From assembly GCA_016508695.1 (NCBI GenBank), contig VNKQ01000003.1:1860001-1924000 (forward strand): a stretch of 64,000 nt of DNA, read 5' to 3'. The translations under genes and the position numbers were made by a program. Of the stretch, positions 1-10,851 are shown piece after piece (position 1 is the first letter of the stretch; each line of letters begins with the position of its first letter). The notes under the pieces were generated by a model. It had not been told where the DNA came from and did not search any database. It worked only from the letters and a program-made list of their open reading frames with translations. The stretch is from Hyphodiscus hymeniophilus. Lineage: Eukaryota > Ascomycota > Leotiomycetes > Helotiales > Hyphodiscaceae.

Positions 1-327
1 GATTCTTACCTTGGTATGGGGAGCTTGAACTTGACTACCATGTGAAAGCTTTAATCTCGGTCTAACACCGTCATGGCCAGTTCTTGAAGTTGGTTGGGAA
101 GTCTTCATGCTTGGATTGCTTGAGAGTAAAAGCTCTGTTGTCCAAAGAGCTTCATCAAGATATATTCCTTAAATTCTGTTGGAGTGACGAGAGACGAAGG
201 AAATGCGGGCCTCGCGGTCTAGATAACTGCTACCTCCTCGTCTGGCAAGAGGGTCTTCCACAGTTTTATACTGTAGTGACAGCGCTTCATGTTGACAAGA
301 TTCAGGATCTGCCTCAAGTTTTATGCT

Positions 328-608
328 GGTACTTTTGTTTCCCGGTCTTCCATGTCAGTCATTTATGATACTGCCTCGTGCATCTTCAACCTCCCAGCGG
401 TACTTTTGCAATCGGACAAGTCGAGCAAAACAGTGGAAGGCTCGGATCGGGGATTTGTGGATGGCTACGACTGAAACACTCAGCCTCGTATGTTCACCCA
501 AGTGCGGCTGGACTGCCCGTAGAAATGGTACTTTTGCATCCCTGCCAGTTCAGGAGACGCTCACTCATGCTGGTTGCTCTGGTCATCCCTGTAGAAATGG
601 TACTTTTG
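328..608 (+). repeat. Dispersed decamer GGTACTTTTG, four copies
   Basis: GGTACTTTTG occurs exactly at 328-337, 399-408, 527-536 and 599-608, with a decayed copy at about 655-664. Start-to-start spacing is 71, 128 and 72 bp. The last two exact copies share an 18-bp identity (519-536 and 591-608). This looks like a decayed roughly 71-bp minisatellite. Its origin is unknown. Confidence 0.6.
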
Positions 609-707
609 TTCTGTGGTGTCGTTCCGTAACTTCATGTACATTTAACAACAGCGGAGGTACTTCGAATACGCGCTAGTACTTATTGACCACCGGGTGCCAA
701 AAAAGTA

Positions 708-745
708 CAGGGGGACAAAGTTCCTCCAGGGACTTTGTCCCCCTG
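708..745. repeat. Perfect 14-bp inverted repeat, 10-nt loop
   Basis: Left arm CAGGGGGACAAAGT (708-721) and right arm ACTTTGTCCCCCTG (732-745) are exact reverse complements, separated by ten bases. Transcribed RNA would form a strong hairpin. There is no T run after it, and this is a eukaryotic genome, so a bacterial-type terminator is not meant. It may be a remnant of a small inverted-repeat element. Confidence 0.7.
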
Positions 746-1504
746 CTTCTCATTTTGTCGCTATTGTACAGTAGCTTCACACCGTGTCTGTCAGGTACTG
801 CTCCTTTCCTCCTTTCCACAGTACTTTGTCAATCAATAATATCCACACTTATCTTTCTATTCTAGGCTGTTCTCAAGATTTTTTGGGCGATAGGGATTGC
901 AATCTTGGATATATGGTACAAGATCAGTGGTTTCGATGGACCTCTACGGCCTCATATCGGATATAGCTTCCCGGTCGCCACATGCTTCGCCCATGGGCTT
1001 TGAGATGGACCAAGAACATGCCACTCTAGCAGTAAGCAAGAGTCGCATTCCTAGATTCCATGGCGAAGCAGTGGCTCCTGCTCCATTCGAAGCACGTATG
1101 AACAAGAGGGATCCTGTCCTCACATGCGACCTTCTTTTCCGCTATCATGGCAACGACACGCAATCTGGGCCTTGACTTATCGAAGAAAGGCTCATCATTG
1201 GGGGTAGAGCCGTTGAAATTGGATATCGATAAACACAAGTCCAGATTTGGACCATTATTAGGCGTCCTTATTAGTAGCCATGCTGGAAGAAATAAAGAGC
1301 AATACCAAGCAGTCCAGTCTACATCGCACATTACATTTGAGATCGAACAGATTGTTGGTCGTTTAGAGGGATAACACACAACGGAAGGCAGATATTATGT
1401 AAAAGCTTCAAGACAAATTCTCCACCGGCTCAGTCTGGTAGACTCCATACTTTTCTCGTTTGATTTCGCCTAACATCTGCCGGTATTATGCTAATACTTG
1501 GTCG

Positions 1505-2463
1505 CTACAGAGTCATATTGAACATCGAAATCACATACTCCGGACACCACCTCAGCACATCATCCATCTTCTCATCAGCAACCTGCACCAGCTCATATCC
1601 AAATGGCTCCTCCCCCAAAGCGAACCAACAGCAAACTTCCTTGCCGCCTCGAAATTCGGCAGATTCGCCTTCCTATTCGGATCCTGTAATAACGGAAAAG
1701 TCTTTAACTTCTTCCAGAACCACAGATCTTCCCTAATATCTTTCATCCGCCCATCATCCTCCCTCTCCCCCGTCTTCTCACCCTCCCAATTGGAGTTCTC
1801 CACAATCTCCAACATCCTTTCCCGATTCCTGAGGGATAACTCTCCACTCACACCAACCTCAGCACCAAGCTTCCTTCCCATCGGAGCTCCGATGAAATCA
1901 TATTCCAAAAAATCATCGAGCGTTTTCTCCGCTTTGGCGCATATCATACTGTTGCTCGTGAAGAAGAAGACATGTTCAGCCGGCTCCAGCCGTTCCCACA
2001 ACCAAGATTGTGTCAAGAACACAGAGCGGGAATACGGTTCATGGAAAGGGTAGTCTTCTGGAACTCCAGGAGGGAGAGCTTGGAGGTGAACACCACCTGA
2101 ATTGAGGAGGCGGTTAAAGGAAGGGCAAAGTTGGAAAGCCATAGCGTTTAGCGGAGAGGTGAAAATGTGAATTGGCCATTCGGGACCAAGAATTGAGGAG
2201 AAGTGGAGGATGAGAGGGACGAGATTTCCGAGGGGTCGTGTCTCGAGGATTACCGCAACTTTGTTTGTCGGCGCGGCAGGAGCATCTTGAAGCTCTTCGT
2301 CTTGAGCGAGAAATGGAACTTCTTCGTAGAGCTGCCACGGTCTCGTGAGGTGGGACAGGAAGAGGAGGGTGCATGTCAAGACCAGTGCGAGGAGGGCGAG
2401 GTGGTTGGTCTTTTTCTTGGCATCGGGACCCAGCATTGCACTGTAACTCATGTCCGAGCACAT
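1505..2463 (-). CDS. DUF5672 glycosyltransferase-like membrane protein, interrupted by a frameshift
   Basis: The ATG at 2463 opens a frame with a short N-terminal tail, one hydrophobic segment (about residues 22-40, a type II anchor) and a lumenal domain containing ETRPLGNLVPLILHFSS and GPEWPIHIFTS. I recognise this as the start of the DUF5672 domain, which resembles glycosyltransferases and is common in fungal secretory proteins. The substrate is unknown. The frame reads on to 1552, but the last 22 residues are out of character. One frame over, from about 1612, the sequence continues as family-like EEPFGYELVQVADEK and stops at 1505. Spanning both frames needs one extra base in the C5 run at 1612-1616; the total would then be exactly 320 codons (319 aa). 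No GT-AG pair explains the jump. Either the reference lacks a base or the gene is a recent pseudogene. Confidence 0.75.
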
Positions 2464-3269
2464 ACCAAACCTTCAGAAAACATTTGGGCCCAAACTTCTG
2501 AAACTTTCAAATGATGAAAAAGATCATCTTCACCCGAAAGCCAGGAAGGAGGGGCGGAGCATCATGGATATAGTATGTAGCGAAATGCGATTCCAAGCTT
2601 GGACGGCGAGCGGGAATTTTTATTATACAAAGCGTGTGAATGGTGGCTTCTTCAGGCTGATATTCGGACGCTCATCTGAAGGGAGACTACAGTCCATGTT
2701 AGTATTTTTAGCCGGTGCTTTTGGCGGCAGATCGATTACGCGGAGAGATTTGAGGGGAGTGCAGTATTTGCCGGAAAGAAAACTCCATAAATCAATTCCA
2801 GCATGACCTCGCCAGGGGTTGTTTGCGGACGGGGGAGGGGGTGGGGTTCTGGCTCATCTGAAGCACTAGGCTACCTGGTATCGCTTGATAAATTGCTCGA
2901 TTGGAAGATTGGGAGAAGGGTAGGAAGTCATGAGACATTTGACTATGCTCTGGACTCTTTAGATGAAGTCCTTAGTCGCAACGGCAAGACGTTGTATCAA
3001 TCACGGCTGGAAGATTTATCAGAAGTTGAATATTCGTAAGCATCTCCATGTTGAGACATAACGTGTTGTCTGTCTACATATGCCAGAAGCCAAATAGCTC
3101 TAGCCAAAATGCCATCCTACTAAAGACAGTGAACCACACCACATATACGCCGCCACCCAGCCCAATCGTTCATCTACAATACGCTCAAACACAAATCCTA
3201 CCATAAAAATATTTCTGCAAAGCAATGGACAAAGAAAAGAAGCCTGATTCGGCTTGTCCAAATCAACAT
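2464..3269. other. Intergenic spacer
   Basis: This lies between the start of the DUF5672 gene and the stop of the ankyrin gene, both on the minus strand. It should contain the DUF5672 promoter and the ankyrin gene's 3' untranslated region. Small plus-strand frames (2450-2806, 2803-3039) have no recognisable domain and are probably chance. Confidence 0.45.
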
Positions 3270-6200
3270 TCAGGGCGAGTAGCTGGAAGTGTTGCTCATT
3301 TCGGCGTCGTGGATACCATTCGGAAGGGGTAGAGGTAGAATAGTTTCATTTTCTAAATGGGGGCTTCCACCGTTGGTGGACTTCGATTTGTCCGAACTGG
3401 GGGATGTGATGCCGTTGACGTGACCGTTGGTGGTCCCGTTCAACTGTCCATGGGAGGCACTGCAATCAGATATCAGGTGCAGAAGACCCTGCTCCCTAGC
3501 AAGTCGCTCATAATCCAGCTCACCGGGGAACACCTGGATCAAGCCTCGTCTAGGGACTCTTCTTTCGCCAAAAGATGTTGTGCTTATCTTCGAGCTTTGA
3601 AATTGACCTTGCTTGGTGAACACCCCATTGATATAGTACTTCGGTCGAGGGGCAAAGATCTGGTTTGGATCGGCATCGGGATCTTGTTTCCATTTCCCAG
3701 GTGCAGGAGGCCAAACCGGACTCTCTTGAAGCTCGCGATATTTGACAACAAGTTCAAGACCACGCAGATGTGGGAAGTTTGGTACCACATACATAAACTC
3801 CGATACTTTGATGAAGAATAAATCAAGCTCCATAAAAAGAGCCTTGCATTTTTCGATGATCTTGTAACTCGACCCTCCATTGTCTGGGAATTTCCGGCGC
3901 AGAGACAGTAGGCTCGGGTGGGAGAGGGCATAGATAGGATTTTCGAATTGCCAGACTGCCTGCTTGGCGGCTTGGGATAGTGGGATATGTTCCCAGGCGG
4001 TGTACCTAGACAGTTGGAGGTCCTTTTCCCCAAGAAGCAAGGCGGCGTGTGTATTGAGCATCCATTCTTCCCGGCCATTAGGTTGACCTGTAGCTTCTGG
4101 TCGAATAGTGTCGTATCTAAATCCTTCGACAAATCTGAACAAAGTGGCTTTTTCGGTACGTCTCGGATCATTGTCCTGTTCAAACCACCGCAAGAGTAAA
4201 GGTAGCTTGGATAGCCTCTATGTTAAAATTAGCAATTGCTACTTCTTCTTGAACAAAGTTTAGAAGATATTTATAGATGATGTTAGAAGCCGCAGCAGAA
4301 TAAGGGTCACAAAATGATTGAAACCGCTCACCTCTTCCATCTTCTCTTTCTCAAGCCGAAGCCTCTCTGCTCTTTGCTGTTCCAGAGCTTGGGCACTGCG
4401 GAAAGACATGAGTCAGTAAATGCCACCCAAGAATTCTTAATTTGGCCTCGGTTATCCCAGCATGTGAGATCGATTGTCAGAAGGAAGCACATACCGTCTA
4501 CGCTCTTGCTCCTCTCGCTTGAGTCGTTCCTGCTCCTGGTAGAGTATTCTTTGTCTCTCCACCTCTCGAGCGCTGTGAAGATCCAGGAATCAGCTTTCAC
4601 TCGATTTGAGGCGATTGTTAAGGGAAACGAGGAATAGGACAACCACGGCGGTAAATAAGGGGGCAATGATGTGTGTCCAAAAACTCCCTACCACGGGTGA
4701 TCAATAAATACTTACTGTGCTTCGGCATCCTCTTGTCTTTGGCGCTCCTTCCGCTCAGCATCTTGTTTGCGTTTGGCTTCTTCTTCACGCTCAGTTTGTT
4801 CCTTGATGAGTCGAGCCTGCTTTGCCGCTTCTTCAGCGCGTTCCTCCTCAAGCTTCTTTTCTCTCGCGGCTTTCTCAGCTCTCTCCTTCGCCTCTTGCTC
4901 TTCCACTTCCCGGCGCTTCTGAGCTTCTTGCTCTTCTTCCACCTGGAGAGCAGCTGCTTCGGTATCTTCCATCGTGACGTCCTGATCTACTGACTCGCCC
5001 TTGGATTTGGCTTTCGGGTCCTTTTCGCTTGGTTTCACAGAGGTTTCCTCGCTTGCATGCCTGGGATTATCTGGGGAGTCGACACGCTTGTGAGTCGAAA
5101 ATGCTCTCTCTTTCAAGTCTGAGCTGTGTTTTACCGAACCATTTTCATGAGAACTTTTTGCAGTAGTGGTCCGTTGGTCAGGGGAAGAGCTCGACGCGGT
5201 TTCCGCCTTCCGGCCAGTCTTTGGTTCTCCTTCTAATCTTCTTCTCTTTTGTGGGACTTCGCCTGAATCGTACCCATTGACTTCTTGCTTTACAGATCGA
5301 GGGGGTGTCTCACTCTTTCGCGGTCGTTTTACAGGAATCTCTCCGCGAATAGCGCTGAGCCTGTCTTTTGAGTCGTCTCTCTTAGTGGATCTTTGCTTGT
5401 CCTTATCCGCATACGACTTGTCTGAGGTCGGTTCCTGGTCATTGAGACTCGATTTTGAGGGCCGTGGCACGTTGGCGCTACCCGTTCTTGCTAACTTATC
5501 CGTTTTGGTGTCGCCTTCCCGTCTGTCTTTGATGGATGCACTAGAAGCATTAGAAGCAACGCTAGCACGTCTTTGCTTGTCTAGTTCCCGTTCGCCCCTG
5601 AACTCTCTACCAGAAACCAGCTTTCGTCGAGGTTTAGTTGCAGTCTCACTCTCCGAAGCGACACCTATGTCAGATTCTGATCTCTTTGGGTGCGATCTTT
5701 GCTTAGGAGGCCCAAGAGGCGTAGTTTCGCGATCTGACAATGCCTCGGACGCAACGCTCTCTTCTTTCCTCGGGCGTCCAGGGCCTCTCTTCGCATTCAT
5801 CTGGGACTCCTTAGACTGACTTGACGATTGAGGGCTTCTGTGCTGGATTTTGCTTGCCTCCACTTCCTTAATCTTGGGAATTGAGGTGGTCCTCCTATGT
5901 GACTGAGGCGTCTGCTGTTCTTCTCTTCGTGGCGCCCTTCTTGCATCACGGTCAGCATCTCTTCCATCTCGGCGAAGGCCGGGAGAGCGTGGTTTCCTCG
6001 GCAATGACTGGTGCTCTGCTTTGTATTTATCGAATGCCTTTCTCAACATTGCCTCTTCCTCCTTCCAAAAGTGTCCCCCCCGCTTCTTCGCTATTTCATA
6101 ATAAGTCTCCCCTTTAATGAGACGTGTAGGGTCGAAATTCGACTGATTAAGGAGAAGCTCGATCACCTGGAGGTTGTCGCGACCAATGGCAGCGAGTATC

Positions 6201-8050
6201 GGAGTTGCACTATCCGCCGGAATATCCTTCAGTGGTTGGGGGTCAGGATTGAAGCTTCCCAATGCCAACATGTAACTGATAGCTTCGTGGTGACCAGCTT
6301 TTGCGGCATTGATGAGGGATCTCGGATCATCCAGATGACTTGAATGAACCTCCAATATTCTCACAATGGCTCCCATATCATTCTCGGCTGCAGCTTTCCT
6401 CAACTCCTCCGTGTCTAGTCGTTGATATAGAATACGGTCGCTAGTTTTGATAGAGCGTGTCCCGGCATTTCGCCGACTTATATTGGATTGAGCGTCGTGG
6501 GCTGGAGGTGTCTGGCGGGGGCTTCCCTTGGGGTGGGATAAATGGTTGTCCAACTCTTGCATTTGCTCATCCTCGGACGACCTTCGAACATCGCTGCTTC
6601 TCTCCTTTGCTGCAATGATCGCGTCCCTCATTTCCTCTGCAGCTTTATCCCCGTCATTGTCGTTGACAAGATCATAGGGATCCTCACCTTGGCCGTTAGC
6701 TTTTCGAGGATTGGCACCGGCGTCTAGAAGCAATTTGACGACGTCAACATGCCCATTTTCGATTGCATCATGCAGTGGAGTATCTCTAGCCACGTTGACA
6801 GGGTCTACGAGGCATCCCGACTCGAGTAGCAGTTTGACGATATCTTCGTAGCCATCGATGCTTGCTGTATGTAGAGGCGTGTTCTGAGCGTTATCACCGA
6901 CGTTCAGATCCTCAGGTCTCTCTGCCAGTCTTTGCTTGGCCACGTCCAGCTTGCCTGCAGCACATGCTCTCGCCAGCCAGGTCTGACCGGATGAGTTAAC
7001 GTGCTTCTTGTGGGGAGGCATCTTTGCTGGAGATGTCGTCGACTCTCCAGTGACTGGGGCAGCAAGATTGTGTAGTCGAGAACTCCGAGCATGTGATGAG
7101 CTACCGCTCGCGGAAGATTCGTCAGATTGGTATTCCGTAGATTGCAGTGGAGCGGGAACGCGTTTCTTTTTGTGGCTTAATCCATGAATAGACTTGGAAG
7201 GCAATTGAGACGAGATACTCCGTCGGTGGCTCCGAGTGGGGGGTGAGATTGATCTGGTGCGCTTTCGTGAATGTGAATCGAAGGTCGGTTTTGAAGGACC
7301 ACGATGATCCTTTTCTCTGCTGTGCTTCTGATCTGCGCCAGAACTTCGTTGCCTTGCAGATGATCGCGTTTCGCCTTCATCTCCTGAAGCGTTTTGTTTG
7401 CGTCGCGGAAGGACTCGATCAACGGACTTGGCCTTGCCACGAAGAGTAGAATGGGGAGAGCGGGGAGATGGAGACCGAGAGATATCAGAATCGGACGCGG
7501 CTGGCTTCGAAAGTGAGGATCTGGTCGTGGCAATTGGCGATGTAGGCACTGAACTCAGTCCACTAGAATTTCCAAGATGCGCTGGTTCATCTTTGTTCTG
7601 ACTGTGCTTCACCCGTTTTCTCTTGCCTAGGGCGGTTGCAATGACTGTTTCGCTTCCGTTCGGATTCGGATCAACTCGATTCGCAGCCTCGCCCAAATCT
7701 CTACCTCCAGCATCAACATGAGGAGCACTTGAGATTTCGCCCTCCTCATCTTCACTCTCGTCTTCGTGCTTGATAGACTTTCTGGTTTTCGATGGGGAAT
7801 GGCCATCTTTCCCTGGTAGTACAATTGTTTCAGCCTCGGAATCGCTCTTCACGCCAGCATCTTCTGGAGATGCATTAAAGGGATCCATATCCATCCCTCC
7901 ATCCCTTGCCATCGCCGGCGGCGGCGATGATCTGATGCCATTCGGCGTACTGGCACGCGTACTCTTCACTGTGTCGGCTTCGGCGATTAGTCCTGTCGAT
8001 GATGGCCCCAGTCTTGGGGTGACCGCTCCCGCATTGTCCTGGCCCTCCAT
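3270..8050 (-). CDS. Ankyrin-repeat protein, Hos4-like (Set3 deacetylase complex)
   Basis: There are four exons: 8050-4716, 4572-4495, 4395-4332 and 4217-3270. Phases agree at every junction, giving about 1474 aa. The first in-frame ATG is at 8050. The frame is open further upstream but has only a GTG at 8113 and then a stop, so an unseen 5' exon is possible. The protein has a long Ser/Arg/Lys-rich N-terminus, ankyrin repeats at about residues 365-465 (NTPLHTASIDGYEDIVKLLL, then DTPLHDAIENGHVDVVKLLL), a second weaker ankyrin-like stretch at about 540-640, and a highly charged Glu/Arg/Lys segment at about 1060-1160 that should form a coiled coil. The three small introns fall in that segment and just after it. 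A conserved globular C-terminus of about 315 residues follows. This arrangement matches fungal relatives of yeast Hos4, a subunit of the Set3 histone deacetylase complex. That assignment rests on memory of the family, not a search. Confidence 0.8.
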
Positions 8051-8759
8051 AGCATCTAGCCTAGGTGTCGCCGTATCCTGCACATCATCCTGGGCCAATT
8101 TACTTGAAGACACTTTGGCAGTGTCCAGAGTGAAGGACTTGGAGGATCATCCGAGTCCTACGGCTGTATGCTCTGCAGCGTGGAAGACAGGGTTGTCGCA
8201 GAGGCGAAAGGTGAGTTTCCTAGGAGATCGTCAATGTATGCGACAATTCGAGCAGGCTATATGGCGACTGGAGGAGTTCTTTGCATGCGTTTGTCGTGAT
8301 GTTTAGGAGTGTTAAACAACCTTCGAGGTTGAAGGCTTCTGGATCCCTTCTCATTCGTTCGCTTGTGCACTGCGGTGGCCATTCTCTGAAAGGAGATGAT
8401 CTGCTTCGCCGCCATATGGGTAATAGGGGGGCTTATGATTATGATAAGCTGCACTAATTTCCAACTTGGAGTCCAGAACCAGACAACACAAATTCCTTCC
8501 AAACCAAAGAGGACATGCGAAGGATATCAACAACTCAACATCGAGAGACCCAATAACCATTTCCCTGAGGCTCTCCTTCAGTGACGGCCGTGGACGAATG
8601 GCCGCGACAACCTCTGGGTAACCAACTACTGTGCCAGGACTTTCTTTTCAATGCTCAATTTGGGATCCGGAGCCTGTCTCTGCTCTCGAGCGACCAACAC
8701 AAGCAGTTGATTAATCAACCCATAGTCGCGTCGTAGTAGCTCGGCGATTCACAGTTGCT
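8051..8759. promoter_or_regulatory. Shared upstream region of ankyrin gene and ALKBH6
   Basis: The two genes start head-to-head with about 710 bp between ATG codons, so both promoters and 5' leaders must lie here. No specific operator is identifiable. If the ankyrin gene has a further 5' exon, it is in this interval. Confidence 0.4.
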
Positions 8760-9613
8760 ATGGATGCTTTTCCTCAACTAACTTCTTTGCCAGCGTCGCT
8801 TGAAGGTGTCAGGCTCAAATCACTACCATCTAGCGCTTTCTATATTGCAGACTTCATTACCGAAGAGGAAGAGCAAGTGCTGCTGAATAAAGTTAGTCGT
8901 GCTCCATCTCTCCTCTTTCTTCTCTCCTTAAGTCGCCTCTGCCTCCATACATTCACATGGGATATTTTGCTAACCGTTGTTACAAGATTGAAACAGCACC
9001 AAAACCTCGGTGGAAGCAATTATCGAAAAGGCGCCTTCAAACATGGCCTTCCGACCTGACGAATAATGTTCTCCTCGATTCGCCTCTCCCGCCATGGCTG
9101 CAACAGCCTATTATTTCCCGATTGCTTTCCTGCTCGATATCTCCCTCCCATGAAGACAGCCATATTTTTAGTGACAGCCCCCACAAAGCCCCGAACCATG
9201 TATTGATCAATGAATATATGCCTGGGCAGGGGATCATGCCACATAAAGATGGGACTGCGTATCATTCGGTCGTCTGCACGATCAGTCTTGGTGCCAGTCT
9301 AGTTTTAGATATCTTTGGTACAAACGGAGATGGGACTACTGAGAGCAAGCCGAGATGGAAGATTCTGCAGGAGCCACGAAGTCTTCTTATCACAACCGGC
9401 GACCTCTATACGGACTACCTGCACGGAATTGCTGAGATCAAGGAGGACGCTAATCTTGGTTCAGCAACCGTCTCAAATTGGACCCTTTTACGGTCTCCCG
9501 AAGAAATAATAGGCGGGAAATATGAGCGGAAGACCAGAACAAGTCTCACCTATCGTGATGTCATAAAAGTCTCCAATTTGAGCAAAAGGCTCGGAATGTT
9601 TGGGAAACGTTGA
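8760..9613 (+). CDS. AlkB-like Fe(II)/2-oxoglutarate dioxygenase, ALKBH6 type
   Basis: There are two exons, 8760-8891 and 8987-9613, with a phase-0 intron (GTTAGT donor, CTAAC branch site, CAAG acceptor). The product is 252 aa. The iron triad is visible: His130 and Asp132 in MPHKDGT, and His190 in DYLHGI. Arg228 and Arg234 in RTSLTYRDV fit the 2-oxoglutarate-binding arginines of AlkB proteins. N-terminal residues around ITEEEEQVLLNKV and NHVLINEYMPGQGIMPHKDG match the ALKBH6 branch, a small eukaryotic family whose substrate is not firmly established (DNA or RNA alkylation damage has been proposed). Its stop codon lies 11 bp from that of the convergent DFG10 gene, so the 3' untranslated regions probably overlap. 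Confidence 0.92.
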
Positions 9614-9624
9614 GTATACCGACT

Positions 9625-10549
9625 CTAGTAAACATACGGCACCATCCTCCACCTCCTTTTGACCTTCTCTTCTCCGAACTTCTCGACGTACCACTTCCTC
9701 GTCGAGTCTGCTGTCACGCCCAGATTCGATACTACGAATCCTAATCCTGCCAAAACGGTCCGATTCGCGACCTGTCCTTTCGGAGCCGCAGCAATGGCAA
9801 AGGCAACATAAACCAGGATTTCGCTAGTATAATGGGGGCAGACTACGGATTGAAAGTATGGATTATCAGGAAGGGTGTACTTCTTGAGACTGGCAAGGTG
9901 CTTATGGCATTCATGTTGGACACCAGATGCCAGCAGGAACAGTGGAACAGCTATTGCAGTCCTCAGAGAAGGTCTCGAGAATTCCAAAAGACTAGCCATT
10001 GGCTGGTCCACGTCCAGAGTCGCTGAGCCCGTTAGTCAGAGAAGAATTGAAGGACACACAACTCACTGATTCCCTCAATCCAAACTGTGATACCCATAGC
10101 AACATAAAATGCAATCCCAATAGCCCAGAGCCCAACCCACATCTTAGACTTGCTCGGCTTCGTAAGTGCGAGGCTCTCGTAAAGTCTCCTTGTTCCTTGA
10201 ATACTCATCATAGACCAAGCCAGTAGGACCTGGTTCCCAGTCATGGGCCCAGAAGTACTTGGCTTTGAATATCGGGCAAGTAGCTTGAAAGCTTGACCCC
10301 GTGTGAGGATTTGATGACCCCAGAATATTGAAGAACATGTTGAAACGATGTAGTAATGGGTGAACCAAGTATGAGGAACTTGAAAAGATGCAGCATATCC
10401 AAGAATGTTCTTTCTAGATGGGTCATTGGATTCTACACTTCGAGAACCATAGTTCATGATTCGGGAACGAAAGGACGGTATCAATGTCCCCCAAGATCTG
10501 TGGCGATGCCTAGGGCGAAGAAGATCTTGCAGAGTTGGGAGGGATCCAT
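9625..10549 (-). CDS. DFG10: Polyprenol reductase, DFG10/SRD5A3 family, with a frameshift near the N-terminus
   Basis: This enzyme reduces polyprenol to dolichol in the ER membrane, supplying the lipid carrier for N-glycosylation. The C-terminal steroid-5-alpha-reductase domain is clear: GVQHECHKHLASLKKYTLP, then VVCPHYTSEILVYVAFAIAA, ending KRRWRMVPYVY. Several hydrophobic helices precede it. The intron is 10066-10023 (GTGAGT donor, CTAAC branch site), joining exon 10549-10067 to exon 10022-9625. The ATG at 10549 has A at -3 and opens MDPSQLCKIFFALGIAT, but this frame stops within about ten codons, and the family-like TLIPSFRSRIMNYGSR continues in another frame. One extra base in the C5 run at 10488-10492 reconciles them and gives exactly 294 codons. 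A 13-codon upstream ORF precedes the start. Confidence 0.85.
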
Positions 10550-10851
10550 GATTGACGTTCAAATGAGGGAGACGACGTTGAGGAGATTAGATAGAGACAT
10601 CTTGGGCAGGCAATCTGTATATAACCATCCCATGTAAATACTAATTACATTTTCCGAGTGCTTTCTAGTATCACACCCTCAACATCAATAGAGGAACGAT
10701 CGAAATTTTGTGAACCTTTCAATAATTCCCCCACAATCGTACTCGCAATCGCAACGACCACCAGCAAGAAACAGTATCGAAGCACTCCACCATCTATCTT
10801 GAAAATCACGTCTCACACACCTTATAATAAGACCACCAGAAATCTCCAATC
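10550..10851. promoter_or_regulatory. Divergent promoter between DFG10 and DRG1/RBG1
   Basis: About 300 bp separate the two head-to-head start codons. The DFG10 side carries a short upstream ORF (10559-10600). No specific factor site is recognisable. Confidence 0.45.
10559..10600 (-). promoter_or_regulatory. Upstream ORF of 13 codons before DFG10
   Basis: An ATG at 10600 opens MSLSNLLNVVSLI and stops at 10559, nine bases before the likely DFG10 ATG. The two frames differ. If it lies in the mature transcript, it could lower translation of DFG10. Whether it does is unknown. Confidence 0.4.

Larger units (their letters stand above)
1..1504. other. Non-coding spacer with short repeats and a hairpin
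   Basis: No open reading frame here has homology I recognise. The overlapping short frames at 84-1380 are under 120 codons, and the first of them starts at a TTG codon. The stretch holds a recurring decamer (328-608) and a perfect inverted repeat (708-745), listed separately. It may include the 3' untranslated region of the gene at 1505-2463. Confidence 0.5.

Noticed and set aside
5166..5819. 217-codon plus-strand frame
   Set aside because: Antisense shadow of the ankyrin gene's charged region.
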